From the NCBI GenBank assembly GCA_951812575.1, contig OX638322.1:1173925-1237924 (forward strand): a stretch of DNA of 64,000 bases. Direction: 5' to 3'. The translations under genes and the position numbers were made by a program. Below, piece after piece: positions 55,828 to 64,000 of this stretch. A model generated the notes under the pieces. It was not told the origin of the DNA. It made no database searches and saw nothing but the letters and a program-made list of their open reading frames with translations. The number at the start of each line of letters is the position of its first letter. The stretch's first letter is position 1. The stretch comes from Candidatus Binatia bacterium. GTDB taxonomy: Bacteria; Desulfobacterota; Binatia; Bin18.

Positions 55828-56799
55828 TTATTCCTCCATTGCTACTCGATCTTCATTCACCAGCTTGGCAGACATTGGATAGTAGCCGTCCTTGACCACG
55901 ATCTCTTGTCCTTCTTTGCTCAGGACAAACTTGAGAAATTCCTTGGTCAGGGGATCAAGCGCCTTGTTCGGTTCTTTGTTCACATAGACATACAGGAAAC
56001 GGGACAGGGGGTACTTCCCGCTGGCCACGTTCCCGTAGGTGGGCTCGACATAGTCGCTGCCCTCTTTGACCAAGGGGATGGGGCGCACGCCCGAGGTCGT
56101 GTAGCCGATACCGCTATAGCCCGCGCCGTTGCTGTCTTCGCTCACACCTTGAACCACAGAGGCTGAGCCCGGCTGCTCTTTCACCGTATCCTTGTAGTCT
56201 CCCTTGCACAGCGCGACCTTCTTGAAGAAGCCATAGGTGCCGGAGGCGGAATTCCGGCCGTACAGGCTGATCGGAGCTGAGGCCCAGTTTCCTGTCAGAC
56301 CCAGGTCTCCCCAGGTGGCAGTATCCAGAGGCGCACCACATTTGCGGTTTTTCGAGAACAGGGCATCGACCTGCTGAATGTTGAGGCCCTGGATCGGATT
56401 GTCCTTATTGACAAAGACGGCCAGCGAGTCGAGCGAGGTCCGAATCGGGGTCGGTTTGTATCCGAACTTCTTCTCAAACTCGTCCGTCTCTTTGCTTTTC
56501 ATGGCGCGGGACATGGGGCCAAGTTGGGCCGTGGCTTCAATCAAAGCGGGAGGGGCCGTACTTGAGCCTTTGCCTTCGATCTGGACGTTCACGTTGGGAT
56601 AGACTTTTTTGAAGCCTTCGGCCCAGAGGGTCATCAGGTTGTTGAGCGTGTCTGAGCCGATGCTGTTCAGGTTGCCCGAGATACCGCTGACCTTTTCATA
56701 GCTGGGCAGGTCAGCATCGACCTGAATCGTCTGGGCGTTTGCCACCGAGGCGCTCAGCGCCACGGCTCCACACAGGGTCAGTATTTTCCGTATTTTCAT
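55828..56799 (-). CDS. pstS: phosphate ABC transporter substrate-binding protein
   Basis: It is 323 residues. Signal peptide to about 22 ([11 protein letters not shown]). The phosphate-binding fold shows [39 protein letters not shown] and [10 protein letters not shown], and later [12 protein letters not shown]. It belongs to the PstS-like periplasmic binding proteins and delivers phosphate to PstC/PstA. It lies 19 bp downstream of the porin gene. Confidence 0.94.
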   Translation of the reverse strand: MKIRKILTLCGAVALSASVANAQTIQVDADLPSYEKVSGISGNLNSIGSDTLNNLMTLWAEGFKKVYPNVNVQIEGKGSSTAPPALIEATAQLGPMSRAMKSKETDEFEKKFGYKPTPIRTSLDSLAVFVNKDNPIQGLNIQQVDALFSKNRKCGAPLDTATWGDLGLTGNWASAPISLYGRNSASGTYGFFKKVALCKGDYKDTVKEQPGSASVVQGVSEDSNGAGYSGIGYTTSGVRPIPLVKEGSDYVEPTYGNVASGKYPLSRFLYVYVNKEPNKALDPLTKEFLKFVLSKEGQEIVVKDGYYPMSAKLVNEDRVAMEE

Positions 56800-56818
56800 A
56801 CTCTCTCCTCTCTGATGT

Positions 56819-58234
56819 TTAGAAATCTACCTGAAAACGCGCCTGGACGATGTCGGCGTCGCCGCAGTGATCGCCCATGTCGCCTTTGTAGTAGCAGTCA
56901 TCCTCGTCCAACATGGCCCGCACATAGTTCAGCATGATGCGCACGTTGGGGTTGAGATACCAGTTGACGCCGAAGGTGAAGTTGCTCAACTCGCCACCGT
57001 TCATGTCCTCATCGTTCAGGTCGATCATGGAGTAGCGGGCCGCGAGTTCCAGGGCTCCGTAACCGCCCTTCCAGTCGAAGTTTTTCTTGGGCTTGACGCG
57101 GTTGAAGGCTCCGCTGGAGGTCTTATAGGGCCGGTGCTCGCCGGTCAGGAAGAAGCTGCCGAAGATATAGTAGCCGTTGTAGTGGAGGTCCTCACCCGTG
57201 GGCCGGTCGGCCAGGGCGCTCATCCACTCGAACTGGAGCGAAGCCGGGCCGTAGACCAGGGCCACCTCGGGGGCGAAATAGTCCACGTCCTCGACGTGGA
57301 ACCGGGGGGTTTCCACCAGGCGGGGGCCGAGGTGGGCTTCGGGTCGCTGACGGAAGCGAATCGGCTCGTTCTCATCGTGGAAGGCGTGGCGGTAGGAGAG
57401 GCCGAGGTGGACGAGCTGCCGGCCCTTTTCCACATACCAGGGCAGCATGGTCAGCCGGGTGGTGGCGTTATAGGTCCCGCTGTTGCCGAAAGTCGAACTG
57501 GTGTCGGCCGGGTTGCCCTGGCGGAAAAAGCCGAACGCCGCGGTGGCGCGCTTGTCCATAAAGGAGCGGTTGAGGCGCACACCGAGGTTACGGCTGCTGG
57601 AGAACACGTTGGGCAACGAGCGCTCCATAAAGGTGATGTATTTACTGCTGGTCAGCTCTTCGAGCGAGAACGGTTCCTTGAAATGGCCGACCGTGAAGTT
57701 CCCGGCCATGGGGACTTTCTTGATCTGGATATAGGCATCCTTGAACGGGTCAGAACTGGCAAAGTCGTACTGAAACTTGTATTTGATGTTGCCGTAGACG
57801 CTGCCTTCCATGAAGAGGCGCGCCCGCCGGAACTCGCTGCCGTCGCCGATGCGGCCAAACTGCCGGCGCAGTTCCTCGTCGGTGCTGTAGACGGCCCAGT
57901 CGTTCTGGATCCGACCACCAATCTTCAGCTTGAATTGGCCATCGGCCGAGTCGAGCCGTAACCCACCCTTCCAGTAAGCAGCCAGAAAGTTTTTCTTGCC
58001 GACGTTTTTCTCTAAGCCCTCGACCTTCTGCGTCAGGCCCGAGGCGGCTTCAACCTTCTCATCCTCGGCTTGGGCTTTAATCATCAGATCGCGGTACTGC
58101 TGCTCGCTGATCTGCCCATTGGCTTTGAGGATATCCAGGATTTCTGCGGCCACATTCTTGGCCTGGACTGGCCGCGCCAGAAGCAGCCCGGCCGCAACAA
58201 GGCCGACGCAAAACGCTAATCCTAATCGTCTCAT
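56819..58234 (-). CDS. phosphate-selective porin (OprO/OprP family)
   Basis: It is 471 residues from ATG 58234, preceded by GGAGGAGAC. Signal peptide to about 26 (ARPVQA-KN). A short periplasmic coiled coil ([36 protein letters not shown]) is followed by a 16-strand-type barrel ([40 protein letters not shown]) ending with Phe. It should let phosphate or polyphosphate cross the outer membrane. It is the first gene of the Pho cluster and follows a candidate Pho box. Confidence 0.92.
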   Translation of the reverse strand: MRRLGLAFCVGLVAAGLLLARPVQAKNVAAEILDILKANGQISEQQYRDLMIKAQAEDEKVEAASGLTQKVEGLEKNVGKKNFLAAYWKGGLRLDSADGQFKLKIGGRIQNDWAVYSTDEELRRQFGRIGDGSEFRRARLFMEGSVYGNIKYKFQYDFASSDPFKDAYIQIKKVPMAGNFTVGHFKEPFSLEELTSSKYITFMERSLPNVFSSSRNLGVRLNRSFMDKRATAAFGFFRQGNPADTSSTFGNSGTYNATTRLTMLPWYVEKGRQLVHLGLSYRHAFHDENEPIRFRQRPEAHLGPRLVETPRFHVEDVDYFAPEVALVYGPASLQFEWMSALADRPTGEDLHYNGYYIFGSFFLTGEHRPYKTSSGAFNRVKPKKNFDWKGGYGALELAARYSMIDLNDEDMNGGELSNFTFGVNWYLNPNVRIMLNYVRAMLDEDDCYYKGDMGDHCGDADIVQARFQVDF

Positions 58235-58360
58235 AGAGTATGTCTCCTCCTCCAGTGTTGAATTCTTGCTCTGACTTTTCTCCAGTACCTTGGTTGACAC
58301 ATGTTTCCGCAGATCACCCCCTCTCGTGCGGGCCAGAGGTGAACAAGGTAAGTTCGAGCT

Positions 58361-58378
58361 GTTACAAGAGAGTGACAG
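58361..58378 (-). promoter_or_regulatory. candidate Pho box and promoter of the porin-pst operon
   Basis: On the minus strand CTGTCACTCTCTTGTAAC consists of two 7-bp half-sites (CTGTCAC, TTGTAAC) at 11-bp periodicity, close to the PhoB consensus CTGTCAT-N4-CTGTCAT. A possible -10 (TACCTT) follows 10 bp after the box, the expected spacing for PhoB-activated promoters. The transcript would lead into the porin gene 110-120 bp downstream. Confidence 0.6.
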
Positions 58379-58426
58379 GGCCGTTATGAATGCGTGAAAA
58401 TCCAGGTCGGGTATGTATCGACGAGG

Positions 58427-58840
58427 TTAGCCGATTGCCCGACAGCCTGCGGGTCTCGACTTGTTCAAAGCGGGAGAGAGCTGGTGGTGGACAAGCCGAC
58501 AGAGTTCGGCAATGGAAAACGGCTTGCTTAAACAGGAGTATACACCGCTGTGTTGCAGTTCTTTTTGCTGTCGCTGAGAGGCTAGTGCACTCACCACAAT
58601 AGTCGGTACCCGACGGATGCGTGCATCCGAATGCTGACGGATATATTCGAGGACCTGCCAGCCGCTTTTTAGCGGCAACAGGAGGTCTAAAGTCACCAAG
58701 TCGGGTCCAAAGGATTCAACCCGTACGCAGGCCTGCTCTCCATCTTCGACGATTTCGACGCAGTAGCCCGCCTGCTCCAGGTTATAGGCGATCAGATGGG
58801 CAATACTGGGCTCATCCTCCACTACCAGAACTTTTTTCAA
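58427..58840 (-). CDS. single-domain response regulator (CheY-like receiver)
   Basis: It is 137 residues, only a receiver domain: KKVLVVEDEPSIAHLIAYNL (acidic pocket), phosphoacceptor Asp in LVTLDLLLPLKSGW, Thr/Ser in IVVSALAS and Lys in CLSKPFSIAEL. There is no output domain. It lies just upstream of the Pho promoter, in the same direction, but with its own gap, so a link to phosphate signalling is speculative. The last 10 or so residues are non-conserved. Confidence 0.9.
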   Translation of the reverse strand: MKKVLVVEDEPSIAHLIAYNLEQAGYCVEIVEDGEQACVRVESFGPDLVTLDLLLPLKSGWQVLEYIRQHSDARIRRVPTIVVSALASQRQQKELQHSGVYSCLSKPFSIAELCRLVHHQLSPALNKSRPAGCRAIG

Positions 58841-58932
58841 CAGTGCGTTCCCTCCTTACGGCCAGAGGGGACGGTAGGAAGGTGAGATTGCAGGAATATG
58901 GCAAGCCTGTGAAGAAGTAATGATTTTCAATG

Positions 58933-60186
58933 CTACTGCGCGGTGGTTTGTCTTTCCTGGGGTGATACTCCCTGAGCGGATTGGAGGATAGAAGCGGGGG
59001 CGGTCGAGGCAAACCAGCCCTCGGTGCGCTGGCAAAAACGAACCAACATCAGCATCACCGGGACCTCGATGAGCACGCCCACAACGGTCGCCAGGGCGGC
59101 TCCGGATGACAGCCCAAACAGCATGGTTGCCGTGGCAATGGCTACCTCGAAATGGTTGGAGGCACCAATGAGCGCAGTCGGGGCCGCATTCTGGTACGAC
59201 AGTCTGAGAACCCTCGCCAGTCCGTACGCCAGCGCGAAAACAAGGATCGTTTGAATGAAGAGGGGGATCGCAATCCAGACGATCATCAGCGGTTTGGACA
59301 GAATCATTGCGCCTTTGAGGGAGAACAGCAGGACCAGGGTGATGAGCAGGGCGCTGATGGTGACCGGCGTGAGAAAGTGGAGAAACCGCTCACGAAACCA
59401 TTGTTCACCCTTGGTCCGCATAATCCACTGACGCGAGCAATAGCCGGCCACCAGCGGAAGGGCGACATACACGCCAATGGACAGCAGCAGGGCCTGCCAG
59501 GGGACCGGCAGACGACCGATCCCGAGGAGTACATCGCCCAGCACACCGTACAGGACGAGCATGGTCAGGGAATTAATCGCGACCATGACAAGCGTCAGCC
59601 CATCATTCCCCTTGGCCAGATAGCCCCAGACCAGGACCATGGCCGTACAGGGTGCAATGCCCAGCAGGATACAACCCGCCAGATAGCTGCGCCACAGCGG
59701 CACCTCCAACATCTTGATGCCGTCAACCACCACGACGGTCCCGGAGCCGTAATACGACCCCACCGGCAGATTGAGACCGAACGGCATCTTGACGTGGTCA
59801 ACGGCGTCCGGACCGATGAAATCGAGAAAGAAGTTCCCGAGAAAAAGCACGGCAATCGCATACATGGTGAAGGGTTTGATGGCCCAATTGATAAACAGGG
59901 TGAGTCCAACCGGACGGGCGCTCTTCCCCGCTCGAACGACCTCGGCAAAGTCGATTTTGACCATGATGGGGTACATCATGAAAAACAAACAGATCGCAAT
60001 CGGAATCGAGACCACCGGCGCGTCACCAACATACAAGGAGAGCCCGTCAAGAAAGGTCGCCATACCCGGTGCGACACTCCCCAGACCGATGCCCGCGGCA
60101 ATGCACAACAGAACCCAGACGGTCAGGTAGCGCTCAAAGGCACTCAGCCCCTGTGACGGCTTAAACGGAGATGGTTTGGTGGCCAT
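58933..60186 (-). CDS. acr3: ACR3-family arsenite efflux transporter
   Basis: It is 417 residues, ten membrane helices. ACR3 features: [40 protein letters not shown] with the essential helix-4 cysteine, and [20 protein letters not shown]. It exports arsenite (as As(OH)3/H+ exchange) across the inner membrane. No ArsR repressor or ArsC reductase is visible, but the glutathione transferase upstream may relate to arsenic. Confidence 0.93.
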   Translation of the reverse strand: MATKPSPFKPSQGLSAFERYLTVWVLLCIAAGIGLGSVAPGMATFLDGLSLYVGDAPVVSIPIAICLFFMMYPIMVKIDFAEVVRAGKSARPVGLTLFINWAIKPFTMYAIAVLFLGNFFLDFIGPDAVDHVKMPFGLNLPVGSYYGSGTVVVVDGIKMLEVPLWRSYLAGCILLGIAPCTAMVLVWGYLAKGNDGLTLVMVAINSLTMLVLYGVLGDVLLGIGRLPVPWQALLLSIGVYVALPLVAGYCSRQWIMRTKGEQWFRERFLHFLTPVTISALLITLVLLFSLKGAMILSKPLMIVWIAIPLFIQTILVFALAYGLARVLRLSYQNAAPTALIGASNHFEVAIATATMLFGLSSGAALATVVGVLIEVPVMLMLVRFCQRTEGWFASTAPASILQSAQGVSPQERQTTAQ

Positions 60187-60395
60187 TGGTGTACTCTACT
60201 CTTGAAAGAAAACGGAGTCCAAAGGGGAAGAACTCAGGCCATGTGACCTAAGCCAAAGAATATGACACTGACGTTACAAATCGAAAACATCTGTGTGAAT
60301 TGTGCATACTTCCTTCGACTCTCAGGAGAGAACGGACGGGGTGCGATCCTACTAGAGCGTTTCACGATACGTTGTAGCCGTGCCAGTACGCGCTC
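60187..60395. other. intergenic region upstream of acr3
   Basis: Together with the following repeat this is a 311-bp gap. AT-rich segments (GAATATGACACTGACG; GTTACAAATCG) near 60255-60285 may carry the acr3 promoter. No inverted repeat matching an ArsR operator is convincing. Confidence 0.35.
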
Positions 60396-60477
60396 GTCAT
60401 GCCGGACTTGATCCGGCATCCAGAGGCCGGGAGGCTGGGGACCTGGATTCCGGCTTTCGCAGGAATGACGGGCTGCT
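60396..60477. repeat. CGTCATGCC...GAATGACG dispersed palindrome
   Basis: CGTCATGCCGGACTTGATCC and GGCTTTCGCAGGAATGACG form partly complementary arms around CCGGGAGGCTGGGG. It belongs to the CGTCATTCCCGCGAAAGCGGGAATCC type of repeat that I recall from many proteobacteria. A second, degraded copy lies near 19176-19215. Confidence 0.65.
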
Positions 60478-60497
60478 ACATAGCATCGTCATTTGCG

Positions 60498-61241
60498 CTA
60501 GGCGCAGCACGCGAGGTCTTCCTCGCGACATTCCGTTGGTCCACAGCAGGCTGTTGCGGATTGCTTTTTCGCGAGTTGGCCGAGATAAGTCGTGTCCGCT
60601 AAGTAAAAGGCGGTAAATCGGCTCTCAAAGTCCTCTGCAACCGACCTTTCGGCAATCCCTGTTGCCAGCACAGCTTCCTGCCAGCGCTTCACTTTTGGAA
60701 ACGCTCCGAGAAAGTCAAAGTCCGTATAGCGTTCGATAATCGCGGCGCGATGGAGCAAGGGCAGCCAGGCGATATCCACCATGCCCAGGCTGTCTCCATG
60801 AAAGTATGGACCTTCCCCAAGCCGAGCTCCTATTCTTGCTTCCATTCTTTCTTCCATTTTGGCGAAAGCCGTGCCCAATGTTGCTCGGCCTTCCTCCAGT
60901 CTCTGTTCATCCGGACTGCGTTGCACGCTGCATTGCATTAAGTAATGCTTTGATGCCAGATAAGACCAGGCGCGATCTTGGGCTTTCTTGACCGGGTCGT
61001 GAGCGGACATTGGGGTTCCCGTCGTTTCGTCCAGGTATTCGACAATCGCATCGGATTCGAACAGGACCTGGTCATCATCCGTTATCAGAATCGGCACCTG
61101 GCCGTTCGGAGAGGCTTCGAGAAACCACGCCGGCTTCTTGCTGAGGTCGATATATTCGACATCGTACGGAACGTGCTTGGCCTCCAGCAGGGCAGTGACA
61201 CGTTGCACAAAAGGGCACGTTTTAAAGCTGACAATTTTCAT
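60498..61241 (-). CDS. omega-like glutathione S-transferase with a cysteine-rich tail
   Basis: It is 247 residues. The N-terminal thioredoxin domain has the catalytic CPFVQR motif (Cys-type, as in omega GSTs), the cis-proline SPNGQVPIL and glutathione-binding FESDAIVEYLDE. A helical C-terminal domain follows (ARIGARLGEGPYFHGDSLGM; VDIAWLPLLHRA). The last 15 or so residues contain five cysteines (ACCGPTEC, LACCA), including two vicinal pairs. Omega GSTs reduce methylarsonate in animals, and vicinal cysteines bind As(III). With the ACR3 exporter next door, an arsenic role is plausible but not proven. Confidence 0.82.
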   Translation of the reverse strand: MKIVSFKTCPFVQRVTALLEAKHVPYDVEYIDLSKKPAWFLEASPNGQVPILITDDDQVLFESDAIVEYLDETTGTPMSAHDPVKKAQDRAWSYLASKHYLMQCSVQRSPDEQRLEEGRATLGTAFAKMEERMEARIGARLGEGPYFHGDSLGMVDIAWLPLLHRAAIIERYTDFDFLGAFPKVKRWQEAVLATGIAERSVAEDFESRFTAFYLADTTYLGQLAKKQSATACCGPTECREEDLACCA

Positions 61242-61558
61242 CCGCTCCTCCTTCGCTGTTATATTTTCAAATACGACGCAGTCTGTTTATACAGACGGAC
61301 GAGGCGGGGCAAAGGACGCAAAAATCAGTTCCTGCGGGACTCAAAGATAAGCGGAACAAGAAAAGGCCCGTAGGAGAAAGGAGGGGAAACCTACGGGCCT
61401 TGATACACGCCGAGTCGGGGAGAACTCAGCTATGTATGCGTGTGTTCTTAAACAGTATGAGGATTTTTATAGCATGAACAAACCGGCTTGGGAAGATAAC
61501 TTAGCCTGAATTATGTGAATTGCTATTATTAGAGAAATTGATAGGTGCCTGCCTGTCC
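61242..61558. other. intergenic region between the GST and the SHOCT lipoprotein
   Basis: It contains a strong terminator-like hairpin (61363-61401) and an AT-rich part (61440-61545). The GST promoter is probably in the 61242-61360 part (TATTTTCAAATACGACGCAG). No other coding segment is supported. Confidence 0.4.
61361..61403 (-). terminator. Rho-independent terminator after the lipoprotein gene
   Basis: AAGGCCCGTAGG and CCTACGGGCCTT form a perfect 12-bp stem with a 15-nt loop. On the minus strand the stem is followed by TTCTTG, a T-rich run, so it should terminate transcription from the lipoprotein gene. Confidence 0.75.
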
Positions 61559-62200
61559 TTACAATGCTTTCAGAATCTCCGACCGTTTCCGTTCGTATTC
61601 CTCGGCGTTGAGATAGCCCTGGTCCCGCAGCCGCTCAATATCCTTCAGGCGCTCCTCCGGGAGGCGCGCTGGGGGAGCGAGCGCGGCCTCGCGGAGTTGA
61701 CGCTTCTCTTGTCCCGTAAGCGGGCGACCGGCCAAATAAGCCTGAACATGCTCCCGGACCGGGTCCAGAAGCGTGCGTGGGAGAGCGCTTTCATCGTCTC
61801 CACCAACCGGCCCCCCATCCGAAACCTGGACCGCGCTCCTCCCTTGGGTGGTGTAAATCATAATGTCGTGTTTGGCATACCCGAACCAGTGCTCTTCAAA
61901 CGGGTTCAACAGGTGAACGAAATACGTGTCGCCGTGGTGCTTATTCACCGTATCGCGTGCGTGCCAGCCTTCAGCTTTTGCGGCCTGGATCACCAGGGCG
62001 GCAAGTTGCTCTGCGGGGACAGAAAACTCTATGGCCTGGTTGTCGTCCGACCAGATACCTTCCGGGTCCAGCTTCCCTTCTTGGGCGAGCTGAGCCACCG
62101 GCGTATGGGTTGACGCCGGTGGGAGGTCTGGTGTCAGGGTTTCAGCGCAGCCGGTGAGACACAGACCGATGACCGGCATGAGCAGGGATACCGTGCGCAT
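61559..62200 (-). CDS. lipoprotein with C-terminal SHOCT domain
   Basis: It is 213 residues. The signal peptide ends in lipobox LTGC (Cys18). The body carries FHVHLLNPFEEHWFGYAK-like segments and MIYTTQGRSAVQVSDGG. The last 35 residues (RLKDIERLRDQGYLNAEEYE) form a SHOCT (short C-terminal) motif, a probable interaction helix hairpin. Anchored in the membrane facing the periplasm; function unknown. Confidence 0.8.
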   Translation of the reverse strand: MRTVSLLMPVIGLCLTGCAETLTPDLPPASTHTPVAQLAQEGKLDPEGIWSDDNQAIEFSVPAEQLAALVIQAAKAEGWHARDTVNKHHGDTYFVHLLNPFEEHWFGYAKHDIMIYTTQGRSAVQVSDGGPVGGDDESALPRTLLDPVREHVQAYLAGRPLTGQEKRQLREAALAPPARLPEERLKDIERLRDQGYLNAEEYERKRSEILKAL

Positions 62201-62231
62201 AGGCTTCCTCTACACGACCATATGACACAAA

Positions 62232-62261
62232 TGTAGGGGCTGCCCCCTGTTGTGGCTGCCC
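62232..62261. repeat. GTAGGGGC repeat, degraded copy between mgtE and the lipoprotein gene
   Basis: GTAGGGGCTGCCCCCTG followed by GTGGCTGCCC retains the left arm of the family; the right arm is lost. Confidence 0.55.
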
Positions 62262-62278
62262 GGAACTGCGTCGTCCCT

Positions 62279-63676
62279 TCAGACAAACTGTAAGAACAAC
62301 GTTAAAATGCCCAGAAAAGACAAAAAGCCAAAAATATCGGTGCATGCGGTCACAAACACGTTTGAGGCTACCGCCGGGTCAACCCCCAGACGACGGAGAG
62401 TCAGGGGGACCATACTGCCGACAAACGCCGCAATGATCAGGTTGGCCAGCAGCGCCAGCGCCAGCACGACCCCCAGGGTGGCATCGCCCTTCCACAGATA
62501 GGCAACGATGCCGGCCGCACCGCCAAGAGCAATACCATTACCCAGCGCGATGGTCAGTTCCTTGACTAACACCCGCCTGGTTTGGGTCAGCGGGACTTCC
62601 CCCAGCGCAATGCCCCGCACGATGACGGTCAGCGTTTGCACACCAGCGTTCCCGCCTTGGGCTGCAACAATCGTCATAAAGGCCGCGGCAATGGCAATTT
62701 GCTGAATCGTTCCTTCAAAAAAGGCAATGACCAGAGCACTCAGCGTGGTGGTCACCAAATTGAGCGCCAGCCAGGGCAGACGAAGACGGATAGACTGCCA
62801 GGGAGAGTCCAGCACTTCTTCCTCTTCATCCAGACCGGCAAGCTTATAAATGTCTTCCGTCGCCTCCTCCTCCATGACATCCACCACGTCATCGACCGTA
62901 ATACGGCCGAGCAAGCAGCCCTCGCTATCGACTACGGGCAGAGAAATCAGGTCATATTTTTTAAACATCTGGGCGACCTGTTCCTGGTCCAGGTCCGCTC
63001 GAACCGAAATGACCTGCTGGTCCATAACGGTTTCGACGAGATCAGACGGGCGGGCGAGGATGAACTTCCGGAGGGGGAGGACGCCGACGAGGCGATTGGC
63101 GTGATTGACGATAAAGACGCTGTGGATATCCGGGATTTCATCGCTCTGACTGCGAATCATCTCAGTGGCCTGGTCGATACGCGTGCCTTGGGACACGACC
63201 ATATACTCGACCTGCATGATTCCGCCGGCCGTATCCTCGGGATAACGCAAGAGTTGGCTGACTTCATCGGACACGTCCTGCGGCACTTCGTCGAGGACCG
63301 CTTGGGCGCGCCGCGCCGACAGGGAGGCCAACAGGTCCGTGGCATCATCAGAGTCAAGATATTCGACCAAATCTCCCAGCCCGTCATCCGACAGGCGTGC
63401 AACGAGGTCGTCTTTGGTGTGGGCGGAAACGAGGCTTAAGACTTCGGCTGCCTGTGGGGCGGCCAGAAAGCCAAACACCTTGTACTTCACCTCGGGCTCT
63501 TCCAGCACATTCAACAACTCTGCGGTGTCCGCCGGATGCAGGCCGGCGACCCCCGTCCGCACAATCTCGTCCTGACCCAACTCGGCCTGAATGACGAGAT
63601 GTTCGAGGGAAGGCGGTTGCGGGGGGCCCTGAGGCGAGGCCGCTGCAACCGGCGGATATGTCGTCTGCGCTTCCAT
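62279..63676 (-). CDS. mgtE: magnesium transporter MgtE
   Basis: It is 465 residues from ATG 63676 (MEAQTTYPPVAA). N domain: VRTGVAGLHPADTAELLNVL. Two CBS domains follow (MQVEYMVVSQGTRID; DQQVISVRADLDQEQVAQMF). The transmembrane domain has RLPWLALNLVTTTLSALVIA and MTIVAAQGGNAGVQTLTVIV (pore Asn-Gly region), and SAVIAAFVGSMVPL-type helices. It is a Mg2+ channel gated by cytoplasmic Mg2+. The frame upstream to 63769 is not preferred. Confidence 0.93.
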   Translation of the reverse strand: MEAQTTYPPVAAASPQGPPQPPSLEHLVIQAELGQDEIVRTGVAGLHPADTAELLNVLEEPEVKYKVFGFLAAPQAAEVLSLVSAHTKDDLVARLSDDGLGDLVEYLDSDDATDLLASLSARRAQAVLDEVPQDVSDEVSQLLRYPEDTAGGIMQVEYMVVSQGTRIDQATEMIRSQSDEIPDIHSVFIVNHANRLVGVLPLRKFILARPSDLVETVMDQQVISVRADLDQEQVAQMFKKYDLISLPVVDSEGCLLGRITVDDVVDVMEEEATEDIYKLAGLDEEEEVLDSPWQSIRLRLPWLALNLVTTTLSALVIAFFEGTIQQIAIAAAFMTIVAAQGGNAGVQTLTVIVRGIALGEVPLTQTRRVLVKELTIALGNGIALGGAAGIVAYLWKGDATLGVVLALALLANLIIAAFVGSMVPLTLRRLGVDPAVASNVFVTACTDIFGFLSFLGILTLFLQFV

Positions 63677-64000
63677 GCGTCGTCCGAACTGTAGCTGCCA
63701 AATCACAAAAGATGAATGGCCTGGAATGAGATGAGAGCGCCCAGAGCGGGTGCGGCCTGGCAGCGTCACATATTTTTCATCGCAGCGTCACAATGTTGCC
63801 ATATAATGAGGAGACAACAGGAGACGTTATCCTTCCCCCTGGCGTTGCTAGGTATCGTGTCGATCTCCCTCCCTAGGATCACGCGCCCTGGCAGCGCCCC
63901 TCCTCTCATTGATGCCCGATTTGTCACCAGCGCCATTTGTCACCAGCGACAAGCAGGATGGCCCCCCGCTCTGGCGGCCGGGCCCGAACTGTCTTCCGAG
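63677..64000. other. window-end region upstream of mgtE
   Basis: These 324 bp have no supported gene. They include direct repeats of GCAGCGTCACA (63756, 63782) and of ATTTGTCACCAGCG (63919 and 63934) and a TATAAT (63802-63807). The TATAAT has no good -35 partner. A plus-strand open frame from about 63842 may begin here and continue beyond the window; I do not call it. Confidence 0.35.

Noticed and set aside
59152..60156. Plus-strand open frame of 334 codons
   Set aside because: It is antisense to acr3; rich in Gln, His and Arg, as shadow frames of membrane proteins usually are.
63842..64000. Start of a plus-strand gene at the window end
   Set aside because: The frame is open but has no clear start, ribosome-binding site or recognisable motif.

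Overview
The window looks like chromosomal DNA of a large-genome, GC-rich, Gram-negative bacterium. Evidence is the outer-membrane TonB receptor, the phosphate porin, a lipoprotein, the LysR regulator and the gene order SRP RNA-dnaX-ybaB-recR. A small conserved protein at 1706-2077 and the duplicated secreted module at 30.47-31.3 kb resemble proteins I associate with deltaproteobacterial, Tectomicrobia-like or NC10-like genomes. That placement is an impression from memory, not a search result.

Layout. 1-2.9 kb: an amino-acid:cation symporter cut by the window edge, a LysR regulator, a small conserved protein and cobS. 3.0-12.85 kb (minus strand): a respiratory complex I cluster, nuoA-C-D-E-H-J-K-L-M-N, with no nuoB, nuoF, nuoG or nuoI. 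13.1-16.2 kb: tRNA-Ser, SRP RNA, dnaX, ybaB, recR. 16.2-25.3 kb: a rearranged accessory block. It holds a 487-bp duplication of the recR 3' end flanking 1.46 kb of cargo, tRNA-Asn, small secreted proteins, an orphan antitoxin, a large secreted GH28-type glycosidase, toxin-antitoxin genes and scrambled partial copies of a VOC gene and an FKBP gene. 25.3-29.3 kb: RRM protein, ABM monooxygenase, TldD/TldE. 29.3-33.6 kb: a secreted multidomain protein and a TonB-dependent receptor. 33.6-47.6 kb: mostly housekeeping and metabolic genes (acyl-CoA dehydrogenase-like, cytidylate-kinase-like, FG-GAP protein, rlmE, SDR, VWA/NorD-like, ilvE, moeA, purE, murF, CCA-transferase). 47.6-58.2 kb (minus strand): one phosphate-starvation cluster, porin-pstS-pstC-pstA-pstB-phoU-phoB-phoR, with a candidate Pho box upstream of the porin. 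58.4-64 kb: a receiver protein, ACR3 arsenite exporter, an omega-like glutathione transferase with a cysteine-rich tail, a SHOCT lipoprotein and MgtE.

The most distinctive feature is the density of hairpin-forming repeats of several families. (1) A 9-nt tandem repeat (GRGTCYNTT in one arm, its complement in the other) occurs at eight loci. Four lie inside or at the end of conserved genes (nuoM, dnaX, phoR, VWA gene), always read in the frame giving S-V-E / K-D-P linkers. (2) A palindrome of about 55 bp (AGAGTAAACGTGTCC ... GGACACGTTTACTCT) has six clear copies plus one degraded copy. One is in frame within the TonB receptor and another in frame near the start of pstA. (3) GTAGGGGC...GCCCCTAC, GGGGATTGGGG and poly-G/C hairpins are also present. 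The repeats supply stop codons, linkers and possibly ribosome-binding sites to neighbouring genes, much as the in-frame palindromic elements of Rickettsia do.
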